From Crossaster papposus (taxonomy: Eukaryota; Echinodermata; Asteroidea; Velatida; Solasteridae), in contig JBAIAA010000352.1 in the NCBI GenBank assembly GCA_037893245.1, forward strand, positions 2,108,001 to 2,172,000: a DNA stretch of 64,000 bases, written 5' to 3'. Position numbers and translations under genes: made by a program. The notes below the pieces were generated by a model. The model did not search any database. It worked only from the letters and a program-made list of their open reading frames with translations, and was not told the origin of the DNA. How positions within the stretch are numbered: position 1 is the first letter of the stretch; each line of letters begins with the position of its first letter. Below, piece after piece: positions 1 to 12,700 of this stretch.

Positions 1-85
1 TGTGTCCTACAGTATTTCTCAAGCGTGGCAAAAATGCCCGTAAATCAGACTGGTGCACCGGCCAGTTTTCCCCCTGTTTTATTCA

Positions 86-308
86 GGGATGTAGTCGAGT
101 CCATCACAAGTCCCTGTAAGTCCCTGCAAGTCCATCACAAGTCCTTCAGTTCCAATTAGAATCACAAGCTATTCAAATCAGCTTTGACAAAAGCGTTTCT
201 TTGTCATTGTTCATCCAGTTACTTGTGACTGCCTTTATGAAGGGACTTGTGACTGGCTTCACGAAAAGACTTGTGAACGGACCTGCAGGGACTCGACTAC
301 AACCCTGG
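86..308. mobile_element. Foldback MITE with GTAGTCGAGTCC ends
   Basis: The left end AGGGATGTAGTCGAGTCC and the right end GGACTCGACTACAACCCT are inverted repeats about 18 bp long. The interior is made of short ACAAGTCC / GACTTGTGA repeats in opposite orientation on the two sides. Related GTAGTCGAGTC arrays appear at 46290-46960. Confidence 0.6.
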
Positions 309-879
309 TTTTATTATTTTGATGAGTTCATGCTTTGATTTTTACACAAAGGGGAAAAAGGTTGGGGGGGGGGGGAGGGGGGGAGGGGTCACAGTGTCTC
401 CTACCGTTACCTACACGTACGTACGGTACGTCACTGCACTTATACCGGTATGTGGTGTTTACACATGGTTTGTCAGTACATGTATGTGAACTGACAGTAA
501 AAAGGTTAAAAAGAATTGTTTTGTTTTTAAGTGAATCACGACAACGATTGAAGTATATTCTTTCACAGTGAATTGGTTCGTATTTTCCAGCTTCCAAATA
601 AAAATTGGAGCTACATGTACATTACATGTATTTATTTTACACATGTATACATACGTGTACAAGTCAGCTGTTCTCTGAAATATTTATGCATGTCCATACA
701 AATTCAGATACGCATTCCAGCTCTCAATATTGACAAGTCCACAGAGACTGGCCAAAGTACATGTACGTACAGTACATGTGCAGGTACAAGTACAGTACAT
801 GTGTACATTTTAGTTGAATACTTGGTAGTATGGGTAAGAATGTACAGTAGTGCCTGAATATGTATGGTTGTGTACAAAG

Positions 880-1338
880 TAAGCCTGCAACGGTTACCCA
901 GTTAACCGACCGTTCAAACGGTCACACGGTTACATTATTTCGGTTCAGTTAACCTTCTTTTTTTTTTTTTTTTTTTTTTCTTTTTAATTTTTCCCCCTTT
1001 TTTTATTAATTTTTTTTCAAATAAAAGAAACCCCACCAATTGTCAACTTTGCTTGGGTTTCGTTGGAGCAGGTCACAAATAGTACAATTGAATACATTTT
1101 GTATGGACATTTCTAATAGCTAAATACATAGCCAGTCGGCCTATAAAATTTGATGCAGATCTGCGATTATCAACACGTACTACGCGCACACACCAAATTT
1201 CTTGATGAAGCCCATGCATTTATTTTTTTATTTTTTTTTATTTTATTTTTTTAAATTGTTGGTTACGGTTAACCGTTAACCGTAACCACAAAACAACGGT
1301 TACATGGTTAATTTAATAACTGGAAACTGGCAGCCTTA
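880..1338. mobile_element. hAT-like MITE with 8-bp target duplication
   Basis: The ends TAAGCCTGCAA and TGGCAGCCTTA form imperfect terminal inverted repeats, flanked by a perfect 8-bp duplication GTACAAAG at 872-879 and 1339-1346. Inside both ends are subterminal GGTTAACC-type repeats. An 8-bp duplication and this terminus are typical of hAT elements. There is no transposase, so it is non-autonomous. A second, inverted copy lies at 40905-41340. Confidence 0.75.
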
Positions 1339-1510
1339 GTACAAAGTCTATGGCGAGTCGAGTATTTCCCTAACAAAATTGGAAATGTTTCTCAGTCCCA
1401 GATTCATGCCTTTTCAACATTTTTGCACTGTTTGACCTTTAATATTGAGATGAATGAAAAAGCAGTGTCCAGTTGCGACATTCTTTCGGTACATACAAGT
1501 GTGTACCGGT

Positions 1511-1710
1511 ATGCGTTTGTTTATGGTGTAAATGGAGGACACATGCCTGGCGACACGAAGGTGAATTTGGGTTAGGGTTAGAATCGAAGACGTCCTCGAT
1601 TGAGATTCGTGTACAAAACCAATGAGAGCCGTCAGGGAAAAGTACAAACAAAGGGAATTATCGAGAGGAACAAAAGAAACTCCTCGATTTACACCATAAA
1701 CAAACGTACA
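1511..1710. mobile_element. Short inverted-repeat element
   Basis: GTTTGTTTATGGTGTAAAT near 1515 recurs inverted as ATTTACACCATAAACAAAC near 1685, giving a ~200 bp hairpin-capable unit. Identity beyond that is unknown. Confidence 0.5.
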
Positions 1711-3192
1711 TGTGTATGTACATGTACTGTTTTTATGTATACAGTCCGTACACACCTGTACAGTTGAATATCCAATATGGGCTCTGCATTTTTATGCATA
1801 ATGACAGATCCCTCTAGATCAGAAAAAGCCTAGCGGAAGATTAAACTCTGCTGTCCAGATAGATTGACTATCACAATAATGGAGGCATTACTATAATGTA
1901 CATGAATACTATGGTACATGTACATTGTATGTACGGTACATGTAGGCATGCTTTTTCATTGGGCCATGGGGCGTAATAAAGCGTATTGAAGATGTACGGT
2001 ATGTACACATGTGTGCCGTGAACTCCTTGAGTGCAAATTATGTGTATAAATCAATGTACTAACGATATACTACAGTACATGTATGTATGTACATGTACAG
2101 TACTTACTTAGTTGTGAAACCGAATGCACATAAAGGTATTAGATTTGTGCGCAAGATGTATTATTATTAATACATGGAATGGCTTAAAAAGTGAAAGTTT
2201 TCGTGGAAAATGAGAAAGCTTCGGTACATGTAGGAACGACACAGTTTTCCCTTCATACCGTATTTACAGAAATCCTTTGCGAAACTGTTAACAAAAAAAT
2301 TAAAACAAAATAATAATTCCCCAAATTATCCAGATGGTTGAGTAAACATTACAGTCTACTTTTCTAGATTTGATTTTGTTAAATTAATTACAAAATTTCA
2401 TTTTGCCATGTAAATTGAACAACAGATGTTTTCAATACAAATAAATTATCAGTTTGAGCATTTGTTAGTACTGTCATAAGGTCCATACATGTATGATAGG
2501 GTTGCATCATATGATAATAATTATACTCCACCCCTGTATACTTATAATTGTGAAAACAAATTTTATTCAATTTTTTTATTTTTTATGTGGCAGCAAGAAA
2601 GATGCACGCAAGGTTGAGAAGAGAAAATCAGTGGTCTGATAATTTTTTTTTTTCAAGGAACACTTCTGTGAATATGATTATCAAAGAAATCTTGGATTAT
2701 TTTTCTTGGAATAATGCTTCGAAATCTCAAATTGGCCGTTGAAATAAGAGCTTTGTAAGAATACGAGAACTTAGAGTTGTTGTTTTTTTGGTCAAAATTA
2801 ATGCACACTGGGGGAAATTACGGGTACATTTCTTTGGGTATAAGATGCAACAGGGTTGGTACATGTACAGTGATACATGTACATTTTGTACCTTGGAGTT
2901 GTCATTCATCAGAATCTCTCCATGATCCTTAACCACTCCATGGACCAGGCTAATCACTGTGCCCCCCCAACCCCCCCAGCTAATACCCTGGTAGGTCACT
3001 GTTGATGCCACAACACTGTGTCAAGTTACATGTGAATATATTATTATTAATGGGGCTGGCAGGGGACTGACTGATTGATTATATTTGCAATGTTGTTTCT
3101 AGATGTCTGTGTGGTATTTCATTAAGAGGATATGTAGGTTTTTTAATTTTGATTAATTATCATTGCAGATGTCCTGTTTAATACAACTTTTT

Positions 3193-3472
3193 ACCGACAA
3201 AAAAAGGAAGAAAAACGGCATTTGTTTTTAACCGGTATCGGGCTGTTCTTTTTTTCTTCTTTTTTTGCAATCACCATTTAAAAAACAAAAATATTAAAAC
3301 AAAATTACATTTATTTAAAAAAAAATTAATGTAATTTTTTGGAACAATTACAGAATACCTAGTGCAATTATTTTGCAGGATGCCTGGAATCATTGTTTAT
3401 TTTTAAATAAGTAATTCTTAATAATTTCGGTAGTAAAATTGTTCGACAGATCTGCAAATAGTATCTTTAACA
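3193..3472 (+). mobile_element. Family-A MITE, degenerate
   Basis: It shows the family-A order: AACCGGTATCGGGC, AATTACAGAATACCTAG, GGATGCCTGGAATCATT, then TAATAATTTCGGTAGTAAA and CTGCAAATAG. The left end is lost. An old copy. Confidence 0.6.
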
Positions 3473-3929
3473 TCTATTGTCAGTCAACTGTTTAAATAGG
3501 AATTTGGAATTTGTTTTTCCTTAATTAATTTGTCATTCAGATCTACATGTACATGTATGTGTAGCCTTCTGAGTTCTCTCAGTTGTTTCAATAAGTTGAT
3601 CAATATGTGGCAGTGTAAAAAAACACCTGCAGAATGTGTGGAATTCCAGGCCGATGATGAGTCCCAAACACTATTTGCCAGGTGTATTCATTCAATTTAG
3701 TTGTACCATAGTACACCTTCTGTTTCCGTGGTTACCAGGAATGTCATTTCTTGGGTGTTTTATTTTTTGAGGGGGGGAGGGGGGGGGGGGGGGGGGGGGG
3801 TGGGGGTGGTGGTGGTGGTTTGGTCAATTGACCCTGAGGTTGGGCAAATATTAGTTGGGTAGTCAATTGTGCTGTGGCAATGTGGAGGAATTTGTGGATT
3901 ATGCCTAGAAACATTGTTTAAAGGTAACG

Positions 3930-4240
3930 TAAGATACATACAAAATAAATTACTACCGAATTATTAAGAAATATCTTTTCGCTGGATGGTGATTGCAAAA
4001 AAACAAACCAAGAACAACTATGTACATGTACATGTACCGGTACATGTACCCGACGCCGGTTGAAAACAAACACTTTTTGTTTTGCTTTTTTTCTCTTTAT
4101 CCATGATTGTAAAATTATGGACTAGTCAGGTCAAAAATATTTACTTTATAATACCAGTACAACCCCCCAAATCCACCCATTCCTGATAATTCAAGCAATT
4201 ACCAATGGTTTATCCTACATGTATGTACCAGTACCTTTAA
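3930..4240 (-). mobile_element. Family-A MITE, degenerate
   Basis: The inverted family-A order is seen: TTACTACCGAATTATTAAG, GACGCCGGTTGAAAACAAAC, then CCAAATCCACCCATTCCTG and ACCAATGGTTTATCCTAC. TACATGTAC repeats have grown inside it. Confidence 0.65.
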
Positions 4241-4337
4241 AAAGAACCCCTGCACTTTCAAAATAGCAAGTGTTGACTGAGGTGTGTTCCTGTGAACTGG
4301 AAGGTGGGGGATGTTGGAGGGGTGTTGGAGATGATAT

Positions 4338-4343
4338 GGGGGT

Positions 4344-4377
<34 letters not shown>
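4338..4377. repeat. Poly-G tract
   Basis: About 40 nearly uninterrupted G bases. Similar tracts lie at 3770-3800, 366-385 and (as C) 5907-5931 and 33261-33284. Lengths in assemblies are unreliable. Confidence 0.85.
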
Positions 4378-4379
<2 letters not shown>

Positions 4380-4864
4380 GTAAAACCCACAACAAACAGG
4401 AAGGTAGGGGCTAGGATTAGGGACTGCCTTCAACACTGGGTTGTCAAAGATTTGCAAGGAGTTTTTAGGATGATCTGACTTTTGTGTTTGAAGGGGCCAC
4501 ACTATTGAAATGTCAATAGTACAGTATGTACCGGTATCATGTACACTTGTACACAATGTATGTACTGGTACGTCAGTATCTAAACTCTTTCTTTTTCAGA
4601 TGCATTGAATAGTAACTGTCTTTTGAAAACTCCTTGAAACTAAGAAACAGGGGCACTCAGTGGACCTCTGTCTCAAAACAGAAACAGAAAACACGGCCTG
4701 CATGAAATGGCCAACATAGTGCGTTATTTTAAAAACAAAACAATTAACAAAGTGATTCTGATTCCTGATCTAGATCCAGATTAATCGGAACATTTAATTG
4801 ATTCATCATCATTGATCCAAACATTTTAACTTCAAAATATTTTAAAATCTTACCAAACCACCTG

Positions 4865-4980
4865 GAGGGATTTTGCAGGATTGAGAATGTTAACCCTAAC
4901 TCCCTCACCATTGTTTTTGAACAATACAATTCCTTCAAAATCCTCCAACTTCCTTTGTTGTGTAGCGAGTTAGGGTTAAT
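4865..4980. repeat. Small foldback with TTAGGGTTA ends
   Basis: TTTTGCAGGATTGAG and TTAACCCTAACTCCCTC on the left face GAGTTAGGGTTAA on the right. It shares parts with the larger element at 6486-6887. Confidence 0.4.
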
Positions 4981-6485
4981 GTTTAAAAGGAGTTACAGTT
5001 GGGGGGAATGGGGCAAGTTTAACTCCACCTGTCACAGATTTTATTTTATCGTCCAATGTCAATAAAAGAATTTAGACGCCCAACTTTACGTAATTTACTT
5101 CAGGGAGGTACTGGTATAACTCACATGAATTCATTTGAGGGGCATTCGTGTTTCATTTCAAATTAAAGCTTAAATTTTGCTTTGTCCAATCTTGTTTTCC
5201 CCCCTGTATCAAATAACAGAAAATAAGTGCGCTTCTTTTGGGGGAAAATTACAATTTTCATTCTTTGAATGAAATAAAATGGGTAAAAACCAAACTTCAT
5301 TTTGCAGTGAGGCATTGGCCATCCGATCTATTGTCCAAAGATGCCACGCTCATGCAAGCATTCGTCCTAGACATTCTATTTTTTTTTATTATTTTTTTTT
5401 TGCCAGCTGCTAACCATACAATATTTTCTCACAAAAATCCTGCCTGATACAATCGTTCAATGTTTAAATGCCAAGGAAAGAGACTTGTTTGGTCAATATG
5501 AAAAAAAAAATGTAATTTGAGCTTTGTAGCTGGAACTAGTACATGTGCAACTCCTGGGAGTTGAAGATACGGAAGAAGCCCACGTGGACAGTTGTGGGGG
5601 TTTATATGTGGGTCCCCAAAGTGCTGGGGTCTCGCTTTGTTTAAAAAAATAGAAGCCTCCCCCGAATCTGCAGTAATTCAGACGCGATGCACAATAGCCC
5701 CCTGCATTCATGTGTTTATCTGCACTGCTGTTCCCCTCCGTTCCACTTATACACGCACTATACACACAGTCCCCGGTACCACGGCAGAAAATGGCAGGAA
5801 ATTCATTTCAGCGGGCAGAAAATGGCAGAAATTCATTTCAGCGTGCCACGCACTGGTTAGCCCAGTTTGTTTCCACAATGCAAACAATTCCAAAGTACAA
5901 GTGTTCCCTCCCCCCCCCCCCCCCCCCCCCCCACACACACAAAAATAATGAAAATACAAAAATGTCTGGCGTTGGTAATTTAGTGTGAGGATGCAACTGG
6001 AATTCTACTGTGCTGTAGTTTTTTTTGAAATGTGATTATTGTGGGAGTACAATGTATGGCTGATGAATTGAAAAATCAATTATTTGTTCCGTGCGTATGT
6101 AATGTCTTTCGGTGATTGTCAAATTAATTTTTTTTTTAACAGAGAAGCGATGCACTAATTATAATGCTCAATCGTAAAAATTATGCTCTGTCATAAAAAT
6201 ATGCTCAGTTATATACAAATTATGCGAGAAGGTTTTGCGTGTTATTGACAGTTATAGGGCTGTTTATTTTCAAATAAATTAGTGATAAATGATAATTGGG
6301 AAAAATACACTTGATGAAATATTCAATCAAGTTTTACACATGCCAGCAAGTAAGACTGCATATCTCTCAAGGGTCTTTACTCAGCTAAAAGAATAGGACT
6401 AACAAATACATGTACATTGTACTGGTATATGTAAGTGTAAAAAAAAAAAAATTACTGTCATCTAAAAAAGTGGCATTTCACAATT

Positions 6486-6887
6486 AACCCTAACCATCAC
6501 AAATCCTAAAAAATCCTCTTTGCAAAATGCAGGATTTTGCAGGATTAAGGACACTCGGGAACTTGTTGATGCATCAGAGGATTTTGCAGGATTGCGGAGG
6601 TTTGATGTTTTTGCCACAGGAGGATAACCCTAACCCTCCAGGGTATTTTGGCTAGAAACCCTGCCATATGCAAGAGATTGCATACTTTGTCACATTGACT
6701 TGTGTGCAGAGTCCAGCAAGGTCAAGCAGTCACCACAGATGCACTGTGCTGGGTCTGGCAGGGTTAGGGTTAATTAATGCAGGATCCGGGTCATAAGGCC
6801 TTTAGAAAAGGCTAATGCTGGACGATTTGCAAAATCTTGCAATTTGCAAAGAGGATTTTGGAGGATTTTGGATGGTTAGGGTTAGAC
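6486..6887. mobile_element. Foldback element with 40-bp inverted ends
   Basis: The left arm TAACCCTAACCATCAC...AATCCTCTTTGCAAA is inverted on the right as TTTGCAAAGAGGATTTT...GATGGTTAGGGTTA, about 40 bp with mismatches. GGATTTTGCAGGATT is repeated inside. Scraps of the same family occur near 7965-8010, 24586-24632 and 34890-35232. Confidence 0.6.
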
Positions 6888-8276
6888 ATCCGCTTTCCAA
6901 TCTTACTTTCTGCTATTACATTTGTGTACATGTGTATCAGAACTGTACATGTACAATGTACATGTATACATCAGGTGACTGCAGATCACATGATCTGATT
7001 TCCCGGAGAGTCAAACGACAGGTGCTATTAAGGGAGAAATTTAATTGGATAAAAAATACGGGCCAATGAAATCGGCCCTAGGGGGGCAATGCTACGGTCC
7101 AACAACAGTGATTCCTCCAGCGCCACAGTGCAAATCGCATGACATGGCTCTGCAATAAACGATGTTAAGATGTAAAGCAAATGACTGCGTCGAGCAAAGA
7201 GAAACAAAAAATACAAATGAATAATAAATCACAGTCGTATTTTAGCTAGTGATCTGCTCTGCGGATCAGCGATATGTACTGTATGTGCTCAATTCAATTA
7301 TGCGACGCTCAATATACACTGTATGTACCGGTACATGTAAGTTGGCCCATGATGAGATTTACGTATGTTAGATGAAACTGATAACATGAACAATTATCCG
7401 CAAGCAAAAAAAACCCAAAGAATATACACACTGTACATGTACACATTTTGTGACAAAGGCCATGTGCAGTTGCCAACTATTCTAAAATGCTCAAGCTTTA
7501 CATTTGCATTCAGCTGCAGAACGGTTTAAAAGTTACGCATACATGCGTATGCAGTGTCGTCTAGTGCTGTCCCAAAACATGCTGAATATTCTATTAACTA
7601 CAATATATTCGAATGACCTTTTTGAAAGTTTAATTATTCAAGAGAAAAACTAAATAATAACAAAAATTGCCCGTGAACAGAGGACTGTGATGTGATTTCA
7701 ATTGTAAAATTTCATTTTTAACCCCTACTTCATTTTTCTTGCACACAACCTGAATTCTGCAAAATACTCCAATATTTATTACTGGTGACCACTGCCTGAA
7801 TCCTGCACAAATCCTGCAGTGGGTTTACGATTGAGCTTATAAAGCGGCCAAACATGGAACAGACACTCTGCTAAGTGACCTATTACAACAACTGCACATG
7901 TATGCAAACATGCAAACATTTCCTATCCTTGACACGTACACTGTAACTGGATGATTTTTTTAGGATTGAGGTTACTTGGGTATTTATTCAAATGAGGACT
8001 TTGGAGGATTGACATTATTTGTTACTTTGTACTTTTACACTGCTCATGTTCTATGCACACATTCTCCCCAGAGCTTCAGTCAAGGTGTAAGTTACAGTAT
8101 ACAATGTACATGTAAATGTGTATGTTTCAAGGACAGGAAACCTTTAGCCTACCAAGGGTCATATGAGCAGACCCTTGTTGTAATAGGGCACTTAGCAGCT
8201 GTTTGTTCCAAATTGGGATGCTTTATACTGTACATGTAGGACGGACAGCAATTGTGAAAAATAACATACATGTTAT

Positions 8277-8487
8277 ACAAAGAACAACTGCCCGACGCTG
8301 GTTAAAAAATGATCGCTGTTTTTCTTGTTTTTTCCCCTCGGCATTCATGATTGTAAAACTTCTGACAGGTCAGTTAAATTATATTTACTATAAAATACAG
8401 CCCCCCTCCCCCCCCCCCCCCAAACAAAACCCACCCATTCCTGATAATTCAATCAATTACAGTAGGTGTACCAATAGTGTCCTACCT
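8277..8487 (-). mobile_element. Family-A MITE, 5'-truncated
   Basis: It runs from the CCCGACGCTGGTT block to the terminus GTGTCCTACCT, with a C-tract expansion in the middle. It abuts the next copy with only one TTAA (8488-8491) between them. Confidence 0.75.
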
Positions 8488-8491
8488 TTAA

Positions 8492-8872
8492 AGGTAGGAT
8501 ACACCATTGGTAATTGCTTGAATTATTATGAATGGGTGGATTTGGGGGGTTGTATTTTATAGTAAATATCGTTTAATTGACCTGTCTGAAGTTTTACAAT
8601 CATGGATGCCGAAAAAAGCACGAAAAACAGCGATTGTTTTCAACCGGCGTCGAGCAGTTATTCTTATGTTATCTTTATTTATTTCGCGATCGCCGTCCGG
8701 CGATAGCAAATTTGTCTTGATAAAATTCATTTTTTCAGAATAATTAGAGGATATCTAGCACAATTATTTTGCTAGATGCCTAGAATCATTATTTACTTTC
8801 AATTTGAGTAAGATATTTCTTAATAATTCGGTAGTAAATATTTTCGATATCTGCAAATGGTGTATCCTACAT
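8492..8872 (+). mobile_element. Family-A MITE, full length
   Basis: This copy serves as a family-A reference (about 380 bp). It starts AGGTAGGATACACCATT and ends GTGTATCCTACA, with TTAA on each side (8488-8491 and 8873-8876). Near the middle is the CG-rich palindrome CGCGATCGCCGTCCGGCGAT. A TTAA target points to piggyBac- or Kolobok-type transposases. The short ORFs inside are not shared between copies as proteins, so I treat it as non-coding. Confidence 0.85.
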
Positions 8873-9191
8873 TTAAGTGTTCTATCAAAATTGATGATCT
8901 CTCACTGTCTTCTCCTCTCAATTTCCCAATGTACCTTGACATGCGTTCCTTTGACACCTTCTGCACCTGGTGTGATCCCAATTTATTCCCCTCCTATGAA
9001 CAAGGCATCATTCATGTCCATATGTACATGTGGGTCAAGGTAGATTATTATTGATTCTCGTGCCATTTTGGAAAAAGGCTGTCGCTTGCATGACATTGTG
9101 TTTAAATTACGTAGATCTCCCTGCAAAACTATGTACATGTACCTGTACACGTGCTCTAGGTTTTATTGGGAATCGATTGGCCTTGTGGTAT

Positions 9192-9436
9192 CTGAGGCCA
9201 ATTTCATAAAACATGTACGTAAGCACAAACTTGCTTAGCATGAAAATTCTTCCTTTAATAAAAACATGGTTACAAATATAATATTCAGGACAGGTGATGT
9301 TTATCGTTTGTGACGCTCTGGTTTTTGCTTAACATGAAAAGCACATGGAGTTTTGGCTGGTAACCTATTTTTATTGAGCAAAACTATTTTTGTGCTAAGC
9401 AAATTTGGTTGCTTACATGTTTTGTGAAATTGGCCC
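9192..9436. mobile_element. GGGGCCAATTTCA foldback repeat
   Basis: Left GAGGCCAATTTCATAAAAC and right GTTTTGTGAAATTGGCCCC are inverted ends. The interior has TGCTTAGCA / TGCTAAGCA and TGGTAACC blocks. Other copies: 19485-19732, 24701-24928, and a scrap at 43855-43876. Confidence 0.75.
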
Positions 9437-9524
9437 CTGGATATTGTTTTGAAATGAGCAAGACATACCGGTACATGTACATGTACACATAGATTAAGAG
9501 TTCTGTTATTGACAGTCTTTGAAA

Positions 9525-9600
9525 GGTAGGATACACAATTTGCAGAAACCGTTATCAAAAATTGGTACTACAAAATTATTACAAAATATCTTTCAAAATA
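9525..9600 (-). mobile_element. Family-A MITE end fragment next to exon
   Basis: AAAGGTAGGATACACAATTTGCAG and the following ACTACAAAATTATTACAAA match the family-A right end, inverted. It stops about 20 bp before the acceptor of the exon at 9619. It brings its own acceptor-like TTTGCAG about 75 bp upstream of the real site. Confidence 0.75.
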
Positions 9601-9618
9601 TATTTTTCTATCCTGCAG

Positions 9619-9703
9619 AAGTTGATGACGGTACCTGGGATAATGGTCTATCGTACGAGTGTCGTACACTGCTCTTCAAGTCTTTGAACAACCTCATAGA
9701 GCG
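9619..9703 (+). CDS. MED13: MED13 exon 1 of window (N-terminal domain)
   Basis: The acceptor is tatcctgcag and the donor GTAAGTG. The 85 nt encode (E)[16 protein letters not shown] and then [12 protein letters not shown], nearly identical to the vertebrate MED13 segment containing [16 protein letters not shown]. It enters with two codon bases and leaves with CG of an arginine codon. A fragment of a family-A MITE ends just upstream of its pyrimidine tract. Confidence 0.95.
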
Positions 9704-12700
9704 GTAAGTGACACAACCAATAACGACTGTACATGTACTTAAGCTTGGGCGATTCAAACTCTGAATCGCCATTCTACTTTATTGTGAAGAATCTATTCTC
9801 TGATGTAGCCGATTTCAGTTCTTCCAAGCATCGGTTTTCTGTCGTAAGACTGGCCAACTCCAACATGTCTTTAACAACGCCTAATTCTTTAACGACACAG
9901 CTCTATAATTCTAAGATCTAAAGTCTAATATGACAAGCCTGCCACCCACCCCACCCCACCCCACCCCACCCCACCCCACCCCACCCCACCCCACCCCACC
10001 CCACCCCACCCAAAAAAGTGCCGTTATCTTATTTTTCTTCTAAAGTTTGAATGAGAATTTTGTAGATGGCCTAAAGGAAATATATTTTAAAACTCAAAAC
10101 CAATGATTGTTCTTATTTTCACAGCAAAACAAAACACCGCAAAACAAACAAACAAACAAACAAATTAATCCCCCCAAAACATGAACTTTATTTGAGATTA
10201 TCCAGATTGAGATAGATGAGCTTTAAGATGTACATGTACACATCTGTGACAATCCCTCCAAACATCATGTACTGCAGCTTTCCTTTTTTTGCGGCGTGCA
10301 TTAGTGGCAAATCCCTGCAGATTCTTGTTACAGTAGGGAATCTCCTCCGGAGAAAATCTTGCTTGCATCACTCGATACGCAATCCTGAGATTTCACAAGG
10401 CATTTGCATCTATAAGACAGATTCCTCGGCCCTCCCCCTCCCCCCTCTCCTCCTACCCTGAAGGCCTGTGCGTGGTACTGTACATGTACCCAGAGAGCAA
10501 CCAGCCTGCCATTTGATTTATGCACATGTACATTGTAGTAGCCACTCACACATCCGTAGTGTTAAGTGATTACTTAACCACTGCACCTTTGCACAGGTAC
10601 TACCGTAGTACAGTGATGTACATTTTACTCACCCACGTTCTGCACTCATTCCTCGAAAGGTTTCTTGAGCCAAAATGTCAACTTGGACAGCTCGTTCAGC
10701 TCCCCCCCCCCCCTCTCCTCCCAATACACCATTAGTAATTGCTTGAATTATGAGGAATGGGTGGATTTGTCAGGTTGTATTTTATAGTATTTTATAGTAA
10801 ATATCGTTATATTATATATTATGCACTCTAGGCTTGGACGGTATTTCGGTATTACCGGATAGTAGGCTTGGACGGTATTGCCTTTTACTATACCGGGATA
10901 CCGTGACAAAAAAAACCGCGGTATTCGGTAATACCGAGGTGTTATGTTAAGTGGGTATTACGTCATTATTATCAACCCAAACAAATTACAGCGATCACTG
11001 CATGCTACGTCGAACCGGCAAACCACGTAATTGCATCTTCATGGCAAATTCTTCAACACCTAAGATTCATTATCAGTCTTTATATTTGTAAAAATGTATC
11101 ACTGTGATGGATTATTGAAAATTAAAAGCTTACTTTTTGTGGAATCATTGTTTGAGTTTGTAAAGTCATTGATATGTCTATCAAAGAAATGCCGATTGTT
11201 AGCGACCGATGCCCAGTCGTAATGCCCATGCACTGCACCGGCACACTGCGAACTTGCTTCCCACGATCATGCTAGCTATCAGTTGGTATCCTGCATCAAT
11301 GGCAGTGATTCAATTGGCTCATCATGCGATTCATGCCGGCCACCAGCGATTCCTACTGCGTGTGCGTTCGCAGCATATGCAGCGGCGATGTACATGTACA
11401 TGTACTGGTACATGTATTATAATATCGCCCTGTTTGCAGGGCGGGCGTACGACGATACAATCAGAGCAGGCGCCAATAGGAGGCCGTACTGGAGTAATCG
11501 GTGTGACGAAACCTTATTTGTGAATGAAAAATGTTCTGGTCGTTGTTTTAGACGGCCAATCAGATTTGTTTAAAATGACATTAGCTCGCGGCGTGCAAGT
11601 CGTGCGTGGGAGAAAAGCACGTGTATTACCTTGTGCATGCTGTGCGTGGAGTATGCGCTCTTATTGTACCGACATACTATGTACACGCGTACGACTGTAC
11701 ATTGTACAAACACGTGTAGTGACCCAATACGCTATTTGTTTTCGTTTCGCCTGAGAAGTTGGGAACAAGCAATAGATGACGTGCAATTATAAAAAGTGAT
11801 TTTTAGTAGTGATATTAACCCTTTGCCACTAGGCGTATTTCTGCGACGTCTGCGAGGTCTGCCATGTTTGATTCGAGAAAGTAAAGTGGGTGTGGGACTG
11901 GGAGCAGCTTTTGGGCCGCATTTAAAAAGTTGTTTGAACTTTCGTCCAGACACTACACACAAAGAAAACCGCAAACACGGCGGCGTAATAAGCAAACTTC
12001 AAAGGCCTTTCTGGAAGGACGGCTGCTGCTGAAGTATCGGGTTATCAAGTGGAGATTGACAATAACGTCTTATCTTTCCACTTGATTGAATGCAGACATG
12101 ACACTGAATGGAATGAAACATGTGGATCGGGTGTTTCTCTTTCTGTTTGAAAGACTTTTGCGAGGTTCTGAACAATATCGCGGTATTGCAATTCCATACC
12201 GAGATCACCGGTATTTCGGTTTTTGTAGATCATTAGTACCGACTAGTCGGTAATAAAAAAAAACCGTGACTATCCGGTAATACCGAAATACCGTCCAAGC
12301 CTACCGGATAGTCACGGTTTTTTTTTATTACCGACTAGTCGGTACTAATGATCTACAAAAACCGAAATACCGGTGATCTCGGTATGGAATTGCAATACCG
12401 CGATATTGTTCAGAACCTCGCAAAAGTCTTTCAAACAGAAAGAGAAACACCCGATCCACATGTTTCATTCCATTCAGTGTCATGTCTGCATTCAATCAAG
12501 TGGAAAGATAAGACGTTATTGTCAATCTCCACTTGATAACCCGATACTTCAGCAGCAGCCGTCCTTCCAGAAAGGCCTTTGAAGTTTGCTTATTACGCCG
12601 CCGTGTTTGCGGTTTTCTTTGTGTGTAGTGTCTGGACGAAAGTTCAAACAACTTTTTAAATGCGGCCCAAAAGCTGCTCCCAGTCCCACACCCACTTTAT

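Larger units (their letters stand above)
1..9618 (+). other. Upstream intron sequence (no coding exon found)
   Basis: No exon or gene is supported here; it is probably intron upstream of the first visible MED13 exon. It holds MITEs and foldbacks listed separately (86-308, 880-1338, 1511-1710, family A copies at 3193, 3930, 8277, 8492, 9525, and 6486-6887, 9192-9436), poly-G or poly-C tracts and many TACATGTAC palindromes. I could place nothing specific in 1711-3190, 4980-6480 (apart from a ~30 bp direct repeat of AGAAATTCATTTCAGCG type near 5788-5842) or 6890-8270. Confidence 0.6.

Noticed and set aside
4199-4556. Poly-proline and poly-glycine frames (also 44296-44769, 44794-45143)
   Set aside because: Translation of homopolymer G/C tracts.
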